Source: Tribonema minus
Taxonomy: Eukaryota > Sar > Xanthophyceae > Tribonematales > Tribonemataceae
Direction of reading: 5' to 3'
NCBI GenBank assembly: GCA_017506865.1
Contig: JAFCMP010000005.1
Location: forward strand, 62,001-126,000
DNA length: 64,000 bases
The notes under the pieces were generated by a model. That model searched no databases and was not told where the DNA came from. It saw nothing but the letters and a program-made list of their open reading frames with translations. The position numbers and the translations under genes are program-made. Below, piece by piece: positions 1 through 11,900 of this stretch; position 1 is the stretch's first letter, and every line of letters begins with the position of its first letter.

Positions 1-557
1 AAAAGCGCTGGCACAGGCTGAGGAAAGTACCTTTTTTCCGAGCACAACGTGCGCCGCCGCTCCGATGGTATCTGCTATCGCAACGCAACTAAGCGTGAGA
101 CCTGTCCCTGTCCGACGTGTGAAGTCGACACTGTGTCCAGACTGAAGGCACTCAAAGAGCTGCACTTGTCGTGCAAGGTTACTTCAAGGGGGGATGCCAT
201 ATAGTGTGGCCGTCAATGAGCTTTGAGATGCTCTGTGACCAAGAATTAGACTCTGGTAGCATGCTTGGGCTCTGGTAGCAAGCTTGGTGTTGATCACTGC
301 GCTTGTTTGCACCCGAAGCGAGAGTGAACAACAAATACTTCACAACCTATCAACTGCGCAGTCGTCCGCATGGTGCAATGCGCGAATTCTAGTCACACGC
401 TTCGCAAGCCACCAACATGAAAACAATGCGCGGGGACAGCACACATGCGCACACACCGCCGCTCTGCCATGCAAGCAACGCTCAGACATCCGCGCACTCA
501 ACGACGAGTTCACCGTTGAGTACACCAGCAGTTCACCAGTACATCAACAGTTCACTA
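1..557. other. Left-edge flank, possible exon remnant
   Basis: No gene can be assigned. In plus frame 1 a stop-free, Cys-containing stretch runs from about 28 to 192 (RETCPCPTCEVDTVSRLKAL region). It is preceded by an AG and holds a possible donor at 173/174 (CAAG|GTTACT), so it may be an exon of a gene entering from the left. The rest is the 3' flank of the minus-strand exon that ends at 558. Confidence 0.2.
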
Positions 558-760
558 TTATAAGTGCCGCACGGTCGTCCGCATGGCCTGGTACGCCACC
601 TCCGGGTCCCACGCGCCCTGCACGCTCGGCAGCCGGCTCACCACGGGCTTGTCGAAGCGCCGCTGCTTGCGCCCCGTGGTCGTGCGCAGGCGGTGCAGGA
701 AGTCGCGTATTGCGGAGGGCGCCTCGTTCTTCACGCCCAGCGTCTTGGGGATGCCCGTCA
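558..760 (-). CDS. Terminal exon of an unrecognised minus-strand gene
   Basis: On the minus strand a GC-rich stop-free block starts after a good 3' splice site (GTGCGCGCAG, AG at 761-762) and ends with a TAA at 558. It encodes about 67 residues rich in Arg and Lys, including GVKNEAPSAIRDF, GRKQRRFDKPVVSRLPS and GAWDPEVAYQAM. The same frame stays open to an ATG at 923, but the upstream part is lower in GC and looks intronic, so I read 558-760 as the last exon with an intron phase of 1. I do not recognise the family. Conserved-looking segments and coding-type composition support a real exon; upstream exons were not found with confidence. Confidence 0.45.
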
Positions 761-923
761 CTGCGCGCACACACGCAGCAGCACACACGGCGCACGCGCG
801 TGAGCGGTTGTGCGCTGCCACGACGCGGTGCCGGTTCACATTCCTTGCGCCATCTGGGGACTGTGATCCCCCTGAGGCGGAAGCATCAGGCAAATCTGGC
901 CTGCCGGTTTCCATCGACCGCAT

Positions 924-2267
924 GTTAACTTCTACTGTAAAGCCTGCACGCTTTGTTGCCTGCGTTGCCGTTGCCGTGCGGTCTGCGCAATTGTTTTCTC
1001 ACTCAGAGTTCATCCCATCGCGCGTCTACACGTACCATATGACTGGTGACATTACACGCAGGCTATGGACATAAGCCCGCGGCAGGGTGCTACGTAGTGT
1101 TCTTGGAAGCAGGATATCAACCCCACCTGCTGGCGCGTAGTTTCGGGGCATCATAGAAATGCGGCAGGATGCGCAAGGGGCCTGACAAGCATTCATCTTG
1201 GTTGTGACAGCAGCCGCAGATGAGTGTCTTGCTCACATCGCAATAGGGCCTAACTGACTGACTTGCCTGCGCCCCTGAGACTAGGATTTGAGCTGGAGGC
1301 TAGCGTCTGCTCCTAGTATATTAGTGATCCATTGAATGCGATTTCACGATTTCAGTGCCTGTCACTGGCACAGTAGTGATCCAATTGCGGGCGCACTGCA
1401 GCAGCTGATGACAGAAAAGAGAGCGTAGCTCAGCGTGCGCATCATGGAGCAAACTGCATGGGCGGAATGGCTTCAAGGGACTTGATAGGGCGATGCATCA
1501 AAATCACCTTCACACGATCTGCAGTGTCTCTGTGTCACGGCCAAGTTCTGTCCTTTTTGTGTGTCGGGCAAGTTCTGCACTTACAGTAGTCCGCCCGGAT
1601 GATGGGGTGCCTATTTCGCCTCACTTCTGTGATTATCTCACAGTGCGGCACAGCTTTGGCAAACGCAACCAGCTCCCTTCCGATAAAGTCCCGCATCCCT
1701 TGACTGCTCCCTCCCCAGTCGCAGTACCGGATGTGTATGCGTTGCAGCTGCATCACGCCTCGAGTCGCCATGGCTTCGCCTCGCTTCGCACTTGCGTGGC
1801 AGACTCGACAATGCTGCCGTTCTTTTAAAGAGAACCTGGCTGCTGCTTGAGGTAGTGTAACACCTTCGCCAAAGCACGAGTCGCAGGCTTCCTGTGATCA
1901 CACACAAAGATTTACAACTTCAACAAGTAACTTCAAGCGGTGACTTAATGAAACTGTTGTTGTGTGTCTTGGTGCATGTATGCTAGCAGCACCGCTCGAG
2001 CTCCTTGATTGATGTCTACTGCACGCCAACACCGACAACCGCCGGCTGCAACGTTGTTGGGGAGGTGACCACTGGCTATTCGTTGGCGAGAACGCGATTT
2101 TAGGAGGCATGCTTCGGCGAGCCCAAACTCTCTGTCGTCGCCAACAATCCCTGATGTGAGTTGCTCGCTGGCGGTGAGAGCTTGCCTTGTATCTACGATC
2201 TTAAAAGTGGTGACCGACGATTTGTAGATACCCACTGTATTCGTGCGTAAGTAGCACAAGACACAAG
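924..2267. other. Intergenic stretch, no gene seen
   Basis: About 1.3 kb of moderate-GC sequence between the minus-strand exon and the start of the coiled-coil gene. Several short frames are open but have mixed composition and no recognisable motifs. The last 200-300 bases presumably carry the promoter of the gene starting at 2268; no clear TATA element is visible. Confidence 0.5.
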
Positions 2268-2936
2268 ATGAACATGACAGCCAATTCAGACTCTCTGGTC
2301 AGCACGCTGACGTCTAACCTAGAGCGCATGGGCGCAGAAGTAGAGGCTCTCAGGGCCGCGAGCCAGCGGCAGCAGACCCTGCAAACCGCCTGCGAGGAGC
2401 TCAACACAGCGCTGTGCCAGCTGCAGCAGCAGAGGGACGCCGAGGCACAGTCCTACACGCAGCACACGCAGCAGCTGCAGGCGCAACTCGCCGGCGCGCA
2501 CGACGAGCTGCGCGCACTGCGGCAGCAGCACGACGGCGTCGGCGCGCAGTTCTGGGCTGCTGCGGGAGACGCGCACAGGCTGAACGGCGAGGTGGCGGCG
2601 GCGCTGCAGCAGCGGAATCTAGCGCTAGCGGGTGCTGCTGACGCGAAGGCGGCCGCGGAAGCGACGGCAGCGGGCGTCGCTGCCAGGCTCGCGCAGCAGG
2701 CCGCGGAGGTGTCGCAGCTGCGGGCGGCGGCGGCGGCGGCAGAGCAGGCGCGCAAGGACTGCGCGCTGCTGAGCAAGCAGCTGGCGTGGGCAGAGTCGGA
2801 CCGCGCCGCGCTGGAGGCGCAGCTGGCGAGCGCTGCCGCGGAGAAGGAGGCGGCGGCAGCGGCGCTGCAACAGGCGCAGCAGGCAGCAGCTGCGGGCTCA
2901 GCGGCCAGCGGCGGCGGCGCCGAGGCCGGCGGTGTC

Positions 2937-2973
<37 letters not shown>

Positions 2974-5900
2974 GTGCATCGCTCAGCAGCAGTGCAGCAG
3001 CGGCGCTGCGCGCAGACCTCGAGGCGGCGCGCCGCAAGGCGCACCGCATGGCGTCGCGCGCCGCAGCCGCGCAGCAGGAGGCGGCGGACGGCGCGGCGGC
3101 GGCAGCGGCGGCGGCGCGCGAGCGCGACGCGGCGGCGGCGGCGCTGGCGTCCGCAGCGCTGGAGCACGCCAGCGAGACGCGGCAGCTACGCGCCAGCGAA
3201 ACCGCTCTGAGCGCGAGGATTGAGGAGCTGGGGGAGCTGCTGGCGGCGCGGCGGCGCGCGGAGGCGGAGCTGAAGGTGCGGTGTGTGATGTTGACGGTGC
3301 GGCGTTTGTAACCTAAAGCACAACGCGCGGCAGGGGGGCCGCAACGGCGGCAACAGCAGCAACGGCTGCGGACGAGCCACGACCTTCATTGTAATCTTCA
3401 CTCCAACTGTAAATCTGCCCCCCCTTAACAGACCGCTGCTGATGAGCGTCAAATGACCATGAGCAATGCAATACAGTGCGCATCAACATGCATTCTCCTG
3501 CCATGTACACAGCACACTTATGGTGGTCCAATAGTTGAGCACTGACGCACTCACCTGCATGCAAACTGCGCCGCCAGCGTCTGCACCTCGCACAGCCTAA
3601 CCTGTGGTGCAAGTAGCCGCGAGTGTTATGGGGTGTACTTGACCATGGTGACTCACCTCACACACACCCCTGCCCCCCTCTTTGCTGCTGTTGTAACCAG
3701 GATGCCGTTGGCGAGCGCGACGTCGCGCTGGCGCACGCGGAGGCGCGGCGCGCGGCGGCGGCGGACGCGGCGGCGGCGGCGGCGGGCGAGGCGGCGCGCG
3801 CGCAGCGCGGCGCGGAGGCAGCGGAGGCGCGCGCTGCGGCAGCGGAGCAGGCGGCCGCGGCGGCGGAGGCGGCGACGCGCGATCGCGAGCGCGCTGCCGC
3901 CAGAGCCTACGCTGGAGAGCGGGAGCGACTGCAGGTGGGGTACTTGTCGCGTTTGACGCAGAGCGGTTGACAAAGGGTCGCTCGTAAAGGCAGGATGTGA
4001 TGTGTATACTTCAAAGTGTGAGGTTCGTGGCGAGTGCTGCTGGGCCCCCGAAAGATGGCCCTGCTTTGGGGGCTTTGAGCTTCCAGCGGCGGCTCGCGGA
4101 AGGGCGGCGGCAGCAGTGACGAGGTTTCTATTCAAGCAGCGCTCAACTTGGATTGCATAAAGCATCTGTTTTGTACCTGAGGTGCTTCTATCTGTATTTG
4201 ATGAGCATACGCTCAAGACGTGTACATACATACATGTGAGATGATGCGGCAACACCTCGGGCATGCAGCGATATAGGCCCAGGTTCTCCCTGGAAGCGGA
4301 CTCTGCAGCGGCGCTTGGCGATGTGTTCGCGAGATCATCCGGGCACAATTGTGAGGCGCAAAGCATTCTTGTTCCGCGTGCGCGCTGCGCAATGTGCCGA
4401 GCACTGCTGCACCGACACATACCTACCTGCCCTAACTATCGCATATGTACGGCGACGGCGCACGCATGACTTTGTGCAGGCGGAGTGCTCGTGCAAGGGA
4501 GGGCTGCATGTTAGGCAGCTGGCTACCTGGTCCAGAAGAAACATCACTGTATATAGTACGCAAAACCGCGTTGCCACAGTCAGCAAGGCATAAACATCAG
4601 CAACTTGTAACCTGAAACAGGCGGAGTTCACCGCGGAGCGTGCGGCGGCGGCGGCGGCAGCGCAGCGCGAACTAGAAGCCAAGGCCGACTTTGAAGCGCT
4701 GACACAGGCGGCGACGGCGGTGAAGGCGGATGCGGCGGCGGCGGTGGTGGCGCTGGCGCGCGAGCAGCGCGCGCACGCGCAGGCGCGCGGCGCCCTTGAC
4801 ACTGCGGAGGCAGAGCGACAGCAGGTGCCTACTGCAAGTTGCAACCTTAGCCCTAGTGGAAACCGCAGCCCGAGCGGCTGCTAGCCCCAATCTGATCCCT
4901 ACTGTAGCGGTAACCCTAGCCCAAGTAGCAGATGCTTACTACTAGCCCAATCTTAGCCCTAGCGGTAACCCATCCCATAACTGTAACCCTCAACGTTAGG
5001 GCGTGACCCTAGTGCGAGCGCAGGCGCGCGGTGCCCTCGCCGCCGCCGAGGCGGAGCGACAGCAGGTGGTGACTAACCCTTCCACCAATTACCACCCTGA
5101 TCCTACCCCTAGCTCTGCAGTAGTTGTAATCTCAGCCCTCGTCATTACCCTAGTCCACGCGCAGGTGCTTGCTAGCCCCAACCCTAGCCCTAGAGGTAAC
5201 CCTAGCCTGAGTAGCTGCGAGCCCGGCCCTGGCCTTAGCCGTAACCTTCGCCCAAGCTGTTATCCAAAGGCAAATTTTTGCCACCGTAACCCTGGTCCAC
5301 GCACAAGCGCGCGGCGCTCTCGACACCGCCGAGGCGAGCGACAGCAGGTGCTTACTGCTAGCCCTAACTCTAGCCCTAGCGGTAACCCTAGCTTCAAGTA
5401 GCAGGTGGTCACTACTAGCCCCAACCCTAGCCCTAAAGGTAACCCTGGCCATGCAGCAGACGCCTACTGCTGGTCCCAACCCAACCCCAGCCCTACATAG
5501 CGGTAACCCTAGCCCGGCAGCAGGTGCTTACCACTAGCCTTAACCCTAGCCCTAGCGGTGCAATCTCAAGTAGCTGTAATCCTAAACATCACCGTAACCC
5601 TAGTGCATGGACAGGTGCGCGTCGCCCTCGACACCTCCGAGGCGGAGCGACAGCAGGTGATGCCTATCCCTAACCCAGAGTCTCACCCTGATCCCAACCC
5701 TAGCCCTGACCTAACCCACATCCTCACCCTGAATCCAACCCTAGGTTTAGGGTTAGCCTAGCCCAGACAGTGACCCCCTTCCGCGCGCAGATGCACGGCA
5801 CTGTGCCGCCGATGCAGCTGCAATGACAATCCTAAGAGCGTATCCATTATTGTGTGCAGAGATGGACCACCGAAGGACCCCAGTTGCCCTAAGACTCACG

Positions 5901-8900
5901 GATCCTAGTGGCGCATGCGTTTCCAGAGGAGGTTGCTGAGGACCAGCACGCTCTTGCATCAGCACCAACTTCAACTTTGCAAAAAGTCTCACGGCTCGTA
6001 GTGGCGCATGCATTTCCAGAGGAGGTCACTGAGAACCAGCACGCCCCTGTGTTCCAGCTTCAACTTCAAGTACAGCCCTTGCAGGCCCCAGTTCAACCTC
6101 AACACGCGCAGAGTCGCGCGCGCTGCCAATTCAATGCCAACACCAGGTCTCGAAGGAGCTCAAGTCCTGCACACGCGCGTCAAACGCATCAACTTTGGCG
6201 CTAGGCAGGGCCCAACTTCAACATGCGCTGAGCCGTCGCTCCGAACTTCAACAGGTTCTCGAGGAGCTCAAGTCGTGCACACGCGCGGCGGAGGACAGGG
6301 CGGAGGCGCTCAAGGCGGAGGCGCTCGCGTACGAGGAGAGGATCAGCGCGCTCGAGCGCGAGCTGCGGCGCGAGCAGAAGCAGGTGCGACTCAGACTCAG
6401 ACTCATGAGGCTCTGACTCAGACTCTTGAGAGGTGCGCATGCGCGAGCGTACGAGGAGAGGGTTAGCGCGCTGGAACGCGAGCTGCGGCGCGAGCAGAAA
6501 CAGCTGAGACTCTGAATTTGACTCAGGCTCTTGAGAGTAGCGTAGGCGCTCTCAACGCGTACGAGGAGAGGATCAGCGCGCTGGAACGCGAGCTGCGGCG
6601 CGAGCAGAAGCAGGTCAGACTCTGAGTTTGACTCAGACTCTTGAGAGTTGTGTGCGAGCTGGGCGCGCCGAGCGCAAGCGGGCGACTGCGGGCGTGGCTC
6701 TGTCTAGGGCTCTCGATCGTCAGCTGCTTGCGCCGGGCAGAAGCAGGCAAGACTCTTAATCAGACTCTCAAGTGCAAGCTCCGCTTTGAGCCGTTTCAAG
6801 TGAGACTCTGACCCAGGGTGAGTGCGTTGCTGCTCTCGAGAGCAGAAGCAGGCGAGACTCTGATTCACACTCTTGCATGCGAGCTGCGGCGTGAGCAGAA
6901 GCGCGTGCGACTCTGGCTCAGACACGCGAGCGCGAGCTGCGTGATTAACAGGGTAGACCCTGAGTCAGACTCAGAGTTGCTCTGCGTGTGCTGCACGGCG
7001 CAGCCGCCGCGACGGCAGCTCTTGGCACAGCGACAGCAGCAGTCGCTGCGGCGCACTGCCCATGCCTCCGGAACTGTCTGATCGCACCGCGACACGCGCG
7101 CGCGCTGAGCGTCGCCATGATGGCTGGCTTCACGGTAGGGTTATGGCTAGGGTCAGGATTAGGATTAGGATAAGGGTTAGGGTTAGAGTAAGGCGCCCCC
7201 TGCGGCAGACCTCCTCAGCGGTTCAAAGGCCTCTGACAGGAGGTCTCTGGCAGCCAAAAGCGGGGCAGGGGTGGAGGCGCGTGCTGCGTGAGTAAGGCTA
7301 GGGTTAGGGTTAGGGTTAGGGTTAGACGCGGCGCCGCTGCAAGTCCGGTGGAGCCACGGCGCGCGGACGCTGTCCGGTCGGCGCGTCATGCCTCGGTGAT
7401 CAGGGGTAGGGTTAGGGTGAGGGTTAGGGTGAGGATTAGGTTACGCGCACATGGAACGTCACCGTGGCGGGCGTGGAGACGTGTGTGCTGCGCGCGTGAT
7501 GCGGCGCAACCGCAACCCCGGGCGGAGCGGCTCGGCGTATCATGCCTCGGTGCTCAGAGTTAGGGTGAGGGTTAGAGTGAGGGTGAGGATTAGGGTTAGG
7601 CGCACATGGAGCGTCACCCTGCGATGGCGCGGGGCCCCATGACGTGCCCCCGCGGGAGAACAATGGGCGCTTGACGGCGGCCTTGGCGCACAGCTGCAAC
7701 TGGCGCAGCGCGCTGCTGTGCGATGCAGCGCCGCTCAGACGCCGCGGGGCGCCACGCGCGGGCGCTGTCGGGCCGCGGCGGCAGCGCTCATCACCCCCTG
7801 AACGATCACCAGAGGACGATGAATAAGGTTTCAAGTTGGAGGGTTGGGGTAGGTTTAGGTATGTAGCAGCAGGCGGCCGCGGGGGGCGCTGCTGCGCTGG
7901 TGGCAGTTTGGGAGAGGAGGCGGTCGCGCAAACGCTGCTTGAAGCGGTGTCAGTGCTCAAGAAAGGCGGACGGTAGCACATACCCTGAAGCACCTGAACT
8001 ATCACTACCGCGTTGCTCAACTGTGTACTTGCACATGCGCGGCGCGGTAGGCAGACGGCGTGCTTGCAGCGCATGACCACTCCGCGCCGTAGCGTCATAC
8101 TGCGCGCGCACGTGCAGCACACACGTGTACTTCTACATGCATTCATTCAGGCAGCCTAACCCTAGCCCTACCCCTAACCCTAAACTGCCTGCTTCGGCCG
8201 CAGGCAAAGGCAGCAGCGCTCGGCACCGCACTAGCGCAGGAGGAGTGGCGGCAGCGCGAAGAGCTGGTCAGGAGCGAGTGCGCCGCATGGCAGCAGCGCG
8301 CGGCGGCGCTGGAGGCGCGGGCGAAGGAGGCGGAGGCGGCGGGCGCCGCGCGCGCGCGCGCCGCGGAGGAGGCCGCAGCAAGCCACGTCAGCGAAGCAGG
8401 TGGGACCATACGTGTATGTGCTCTACAGCTGTGCATGCTGGTATATGTTCATATACCTGCATACCCATTACAGCATGCGCGCGCCGCGGAGGAGGCCGCA
8501 GCGAGCCACGTCAGCGCAGCAGTCGGGGGCATAGGCACAGACTTTGTACATTGTACTTCTACTACCTTTTTTGCGTAGGCAAACTCTGCGTATCCGTACG
8601 AGAATGCGGTACCTGAATGCATACCCGCGTACCTGACCAAGGTCATGCCAACATATACTTGTGGGGCAACGTATGCCCAACTCCTGAATGCATGAAGGCC
8701 TTTGCTGCCGCTCCTCCGCGCCTTCTCGCGAAAACTCGGCCAACCACGATGCGCAAACGCTGCAAGTGCCTGGAGATGGCATGTCACTGGCGTAACCGAA
8801 AACTGTAACTGGAACGTGCAGGGGCCTGAAAGCGCGCCGCGGACATGGCACTTGAGATACACTTGTCCTTCATGTCCTTCACAATGCGCGGACGCTGTGA

Positions 8901-11900
8901 CCATGTAACAACCAAAACTGCAACTGTGAAACATGCAGGGGCCTTGAAGCGGGTCGCGGACGTGACCCTTGAGATGAATGCGCGGACGCTGTGACTGCCA
9001 GGAGGTGGCATGTAAGTGACGTAACCAAAACTGCAACTGTTACTAACATGTGCAGGGGTGTTGACGCGGGCCGCGGACGTGGCCGTTGAGCAGCAGCGCT
9101 CAACAGAGGCGGTGCTCGCCGAGGCGCACGCTGAGGCATGTAACTGACGTAACCGAAACTGCAACTGTAATTAACATGTGCAGGGGCGTTGAAACGGGCT
9201 GCGGACGTGGCCGTTGAGCAGCAGCGCTCAACAGAGGCGGCGCTCTCTGAGGCGCACGCTGAGGCGCTGGGGCTGCGCAAGGAGGCGGAGCGCGCGTGCG
9301 AGGAGGCGCGGCTGCTGCGCGGCAGGCTGCGCGACGCCGAAGAACGCGCGGAAGAGGTACACAATAAGCCATACTTGCTCCCAAAATATGTACTTCAACG
9401 GTCAATAGGTGACTTGTTGCACGTGTTTAGCCTGTAACACAGCCTAATAAATGAGTCTAGCGTTGCGAGGAGGCGCGGCTGCTGCGCGGCAAGCTGCGCA
9501 ATGCTGAGGAGCGCGCAGAAAAGGTATGTATGTGCATGGCGCCAAAAACCCTTTGTTGCCAGAGAGAGTATTCTGGGTGTACATGCTGCGAAGCATGTAC
9601 TATTTGTAGTATAGTTTAGGCTGTATATGATGTGTGATGCACGCACGAGGAGGTGCACAGCAGTAGGCGCGCGAGCCGCTGCGCCTGCGGAGGCGCCACC
9701 AATGTGCAAAGAAGTGCATGATTATGATTGCTTTCAAGAATGTATGGCGAGTCATTAAGGGCGCGAGAAAACGCAGATGGCGTAGCACTTCTGAAGTGTT
9801 TCGGTGTGATTGTGGCAGGATAGCCTTGTCACCGCGCTGTGCGTAGCGGCAGACGCGCAAGGCGTTGCGCCTGCGACTACAGCGGCACCAGTCGTCGTGC
9901 ATTCATGAATGTGATTGCTTCCATGTGTGTGCTTCTGAAGTGTTTCACTGTGAATGCAGCGGCTGTTGTCAAGACGCTTTGCACAGCGGTAGGCGCGCGA
10001 GCCGCTGCGCCTGCGGCGGCGGCGGCGCCGATCGTACGTTCGTGATCATGAGTGCTTCGATGTGTGTACTTCTTTTTTTGTGTGTTTCATTGTGAATGCG
10101 GCAGCACCGTTGTCGTTAGTGTGATTGCTTCCGTGGCATCTGTGTACTTCTGAAATGTTTCATTGGTGAATACAGCAGGGCTGTTGTCAAGACGCGCAGC
10201 ACAGCGGCAGGCGCGAGAGCCGCCGCGCCTGCACCTGTACATCAAATTAATATCAGCAGGACTGCGGTCAGCACGAGGGGGGGGGGGGCGGGGGGGGGGG
10301 GGGGGGGATCGGCAGGGGTGCAGCCACTTGTCAGCGGCACTGCAGCACGAGCCGCTAAGCCCGGCCGTGGCAGCGGCTCGCACGCGCACAGGCAACGCAG
10401 GGAACAACAGCGGTCATATGCCGCATGCGCCGCCAACATGCAGCCATGGGGGTGCTGTAAAGGGGACGGGGGGGGGGGGGGGGGCATGGCCGCAGCAGCT
10501 CATCCGCTGCAGCGCGAATATCTGGCACCGGCGCTGAACGCGCGAGGCTTAGAGGGACTGCAATGGTCAGACGGAGATAGGGAGCGGACCGTCGCGTGCT
10601 GCTGCGACCGACAGCACACATGCAAAAACATTCACTCGACGCGCGGTCGGGTAGCTCATGGTTACATGTAGGGTTAGGACTAGGGTCAGGGGATGGGGGT
10701 AGGGCTAGACTTACGGGCGCAATGTCGTACTGCAAGTATATTGCGTGACCGAATCTGCAGCAAAGCGTATTTTGCGCATGTGCCTCTTCCGCGCGTTTTT
10801 CGGCGTCGCGCAGCCGGCCGCGCAGCAGCCGCAGCGTCTTGACAACAGCCTTGCTGTATTCACAATGAAAACCTTCAGGAGTACACACATCTAAGCAGTC
10901 ATACATCATCATGAACACACATCGAAGCCGCCGCTGCCGCAGGCGCAGCGCCTCGCGCGCCTGCCGCTGACGGCGCGGTGCCAAGGCGATCCTGCCACAA
11001 TCACACCGAAACACTTCAGAAGTGCGTACGCCACTTGCGCTTTCTTGCGCCCTCAACGACAAGCCATACATCTAAGCAATCATCATCATGCATGCACTAC
11101 CGGCGCCGCCGCCGCCGCAGGCGCAGCGCCTCGCGCGCGCCGCCGCGGAGCGCGCCGAGGCCACCGACGCCGCCGCCCGGCGCCTGCGCGCGCGCTGCGC
11201 GGAGGGCGACGACGCCGTAGCAGCGCTCAGCAAGCAGGTCGGCGAGGCGCGCGAGAGGGGCGAGCGCGTGGAGCGCGACGCGGCGCACGCGGCGGCGGCG
11301 GCGCGCGCCGCGGCGGCGGCGGCGGCGCTGCGGCAGGGCGACGCGGAGGAGGAGGCGGCGGCGGCGGCGCGCGACTGCAAGCAGCGCGCCGCGCTCGACG
11401 CCAGCGAGGTGCGTGGCTGCCGCCGCCGCCGCCGCTGTGATGCAGTGTGTGTTGCACAGTCTTGTGAGGGGGAGAGGGATGTGGTGAAGTAGTGTGCTTG
11501 TAAGACTGAGGTGAAAACGGGGGAGATGCGTGCGCGTGATTTTCCTGCGTGAGAGAGCGCAGAGCATGGCGCTGCTTGTGAAGGGGGGCTGCAAGGTGGT
11601 GACGACGGCAAAGGCTACTTCAACTTTGAAGGTGAACTTGTGTGTGTGCAAGGCACCAGTGATGAGGGCTCATCAAAACATTGTATTGGTAGTTCAGTGC
11701 GACGTAGGCCGTGGGCTCCCAATAAATGCATCAGTTGGCCCTAATCTGTAGCTTTCGTGCTGATTCTGACTCTGGGCGCGATGCGTGTGCTGGCGGCGGC
11801 AGCGGCAGGCGCGATGCAACCTCAAGAGTGACTTCCAAAGACCCTGATCATGAAGTCAAGGACGCCCATTCACCACCTGCAGCAATACATGTGGCGTCGG

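Larger units (their letters stand above)
4845..5765 (+). repeat. Degenerate telomere-like array, C-rich strand
   Basis: Intron sequence made largely of CCCTAA / CCCTAG / CCCCAACCCTAG variants, interrupted by the three copies of the exon tail at 5024, 5307 and 5615. Distances between successive donor copies are about 241, 282 and 309 bp, starting from the real donor at 4825. The unit is therefore exon tail plus donor plus a telomere-like stretch. Confidence 0.8.

Noticed and set aside
2453-3049. Long Cys/Ala/Ser-rich frame antisense to exon 1 of the coiled-coil gene
   Set aside because: Mirror of CAG and GCG repeats on the coding strand; no independent signal.
7130-7612. Chromosome end
   Set aside because: The TTAGGG arrays are degenerate, change orientation between clusters and are flanked on both sides by exons of one gene.
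7436-8146. Minus-strand frame of 236 residues
   Set aside because: Overlaps telomere-like repeats and gives Pro/Asn-rich repeats typical of CCCTAA translation.
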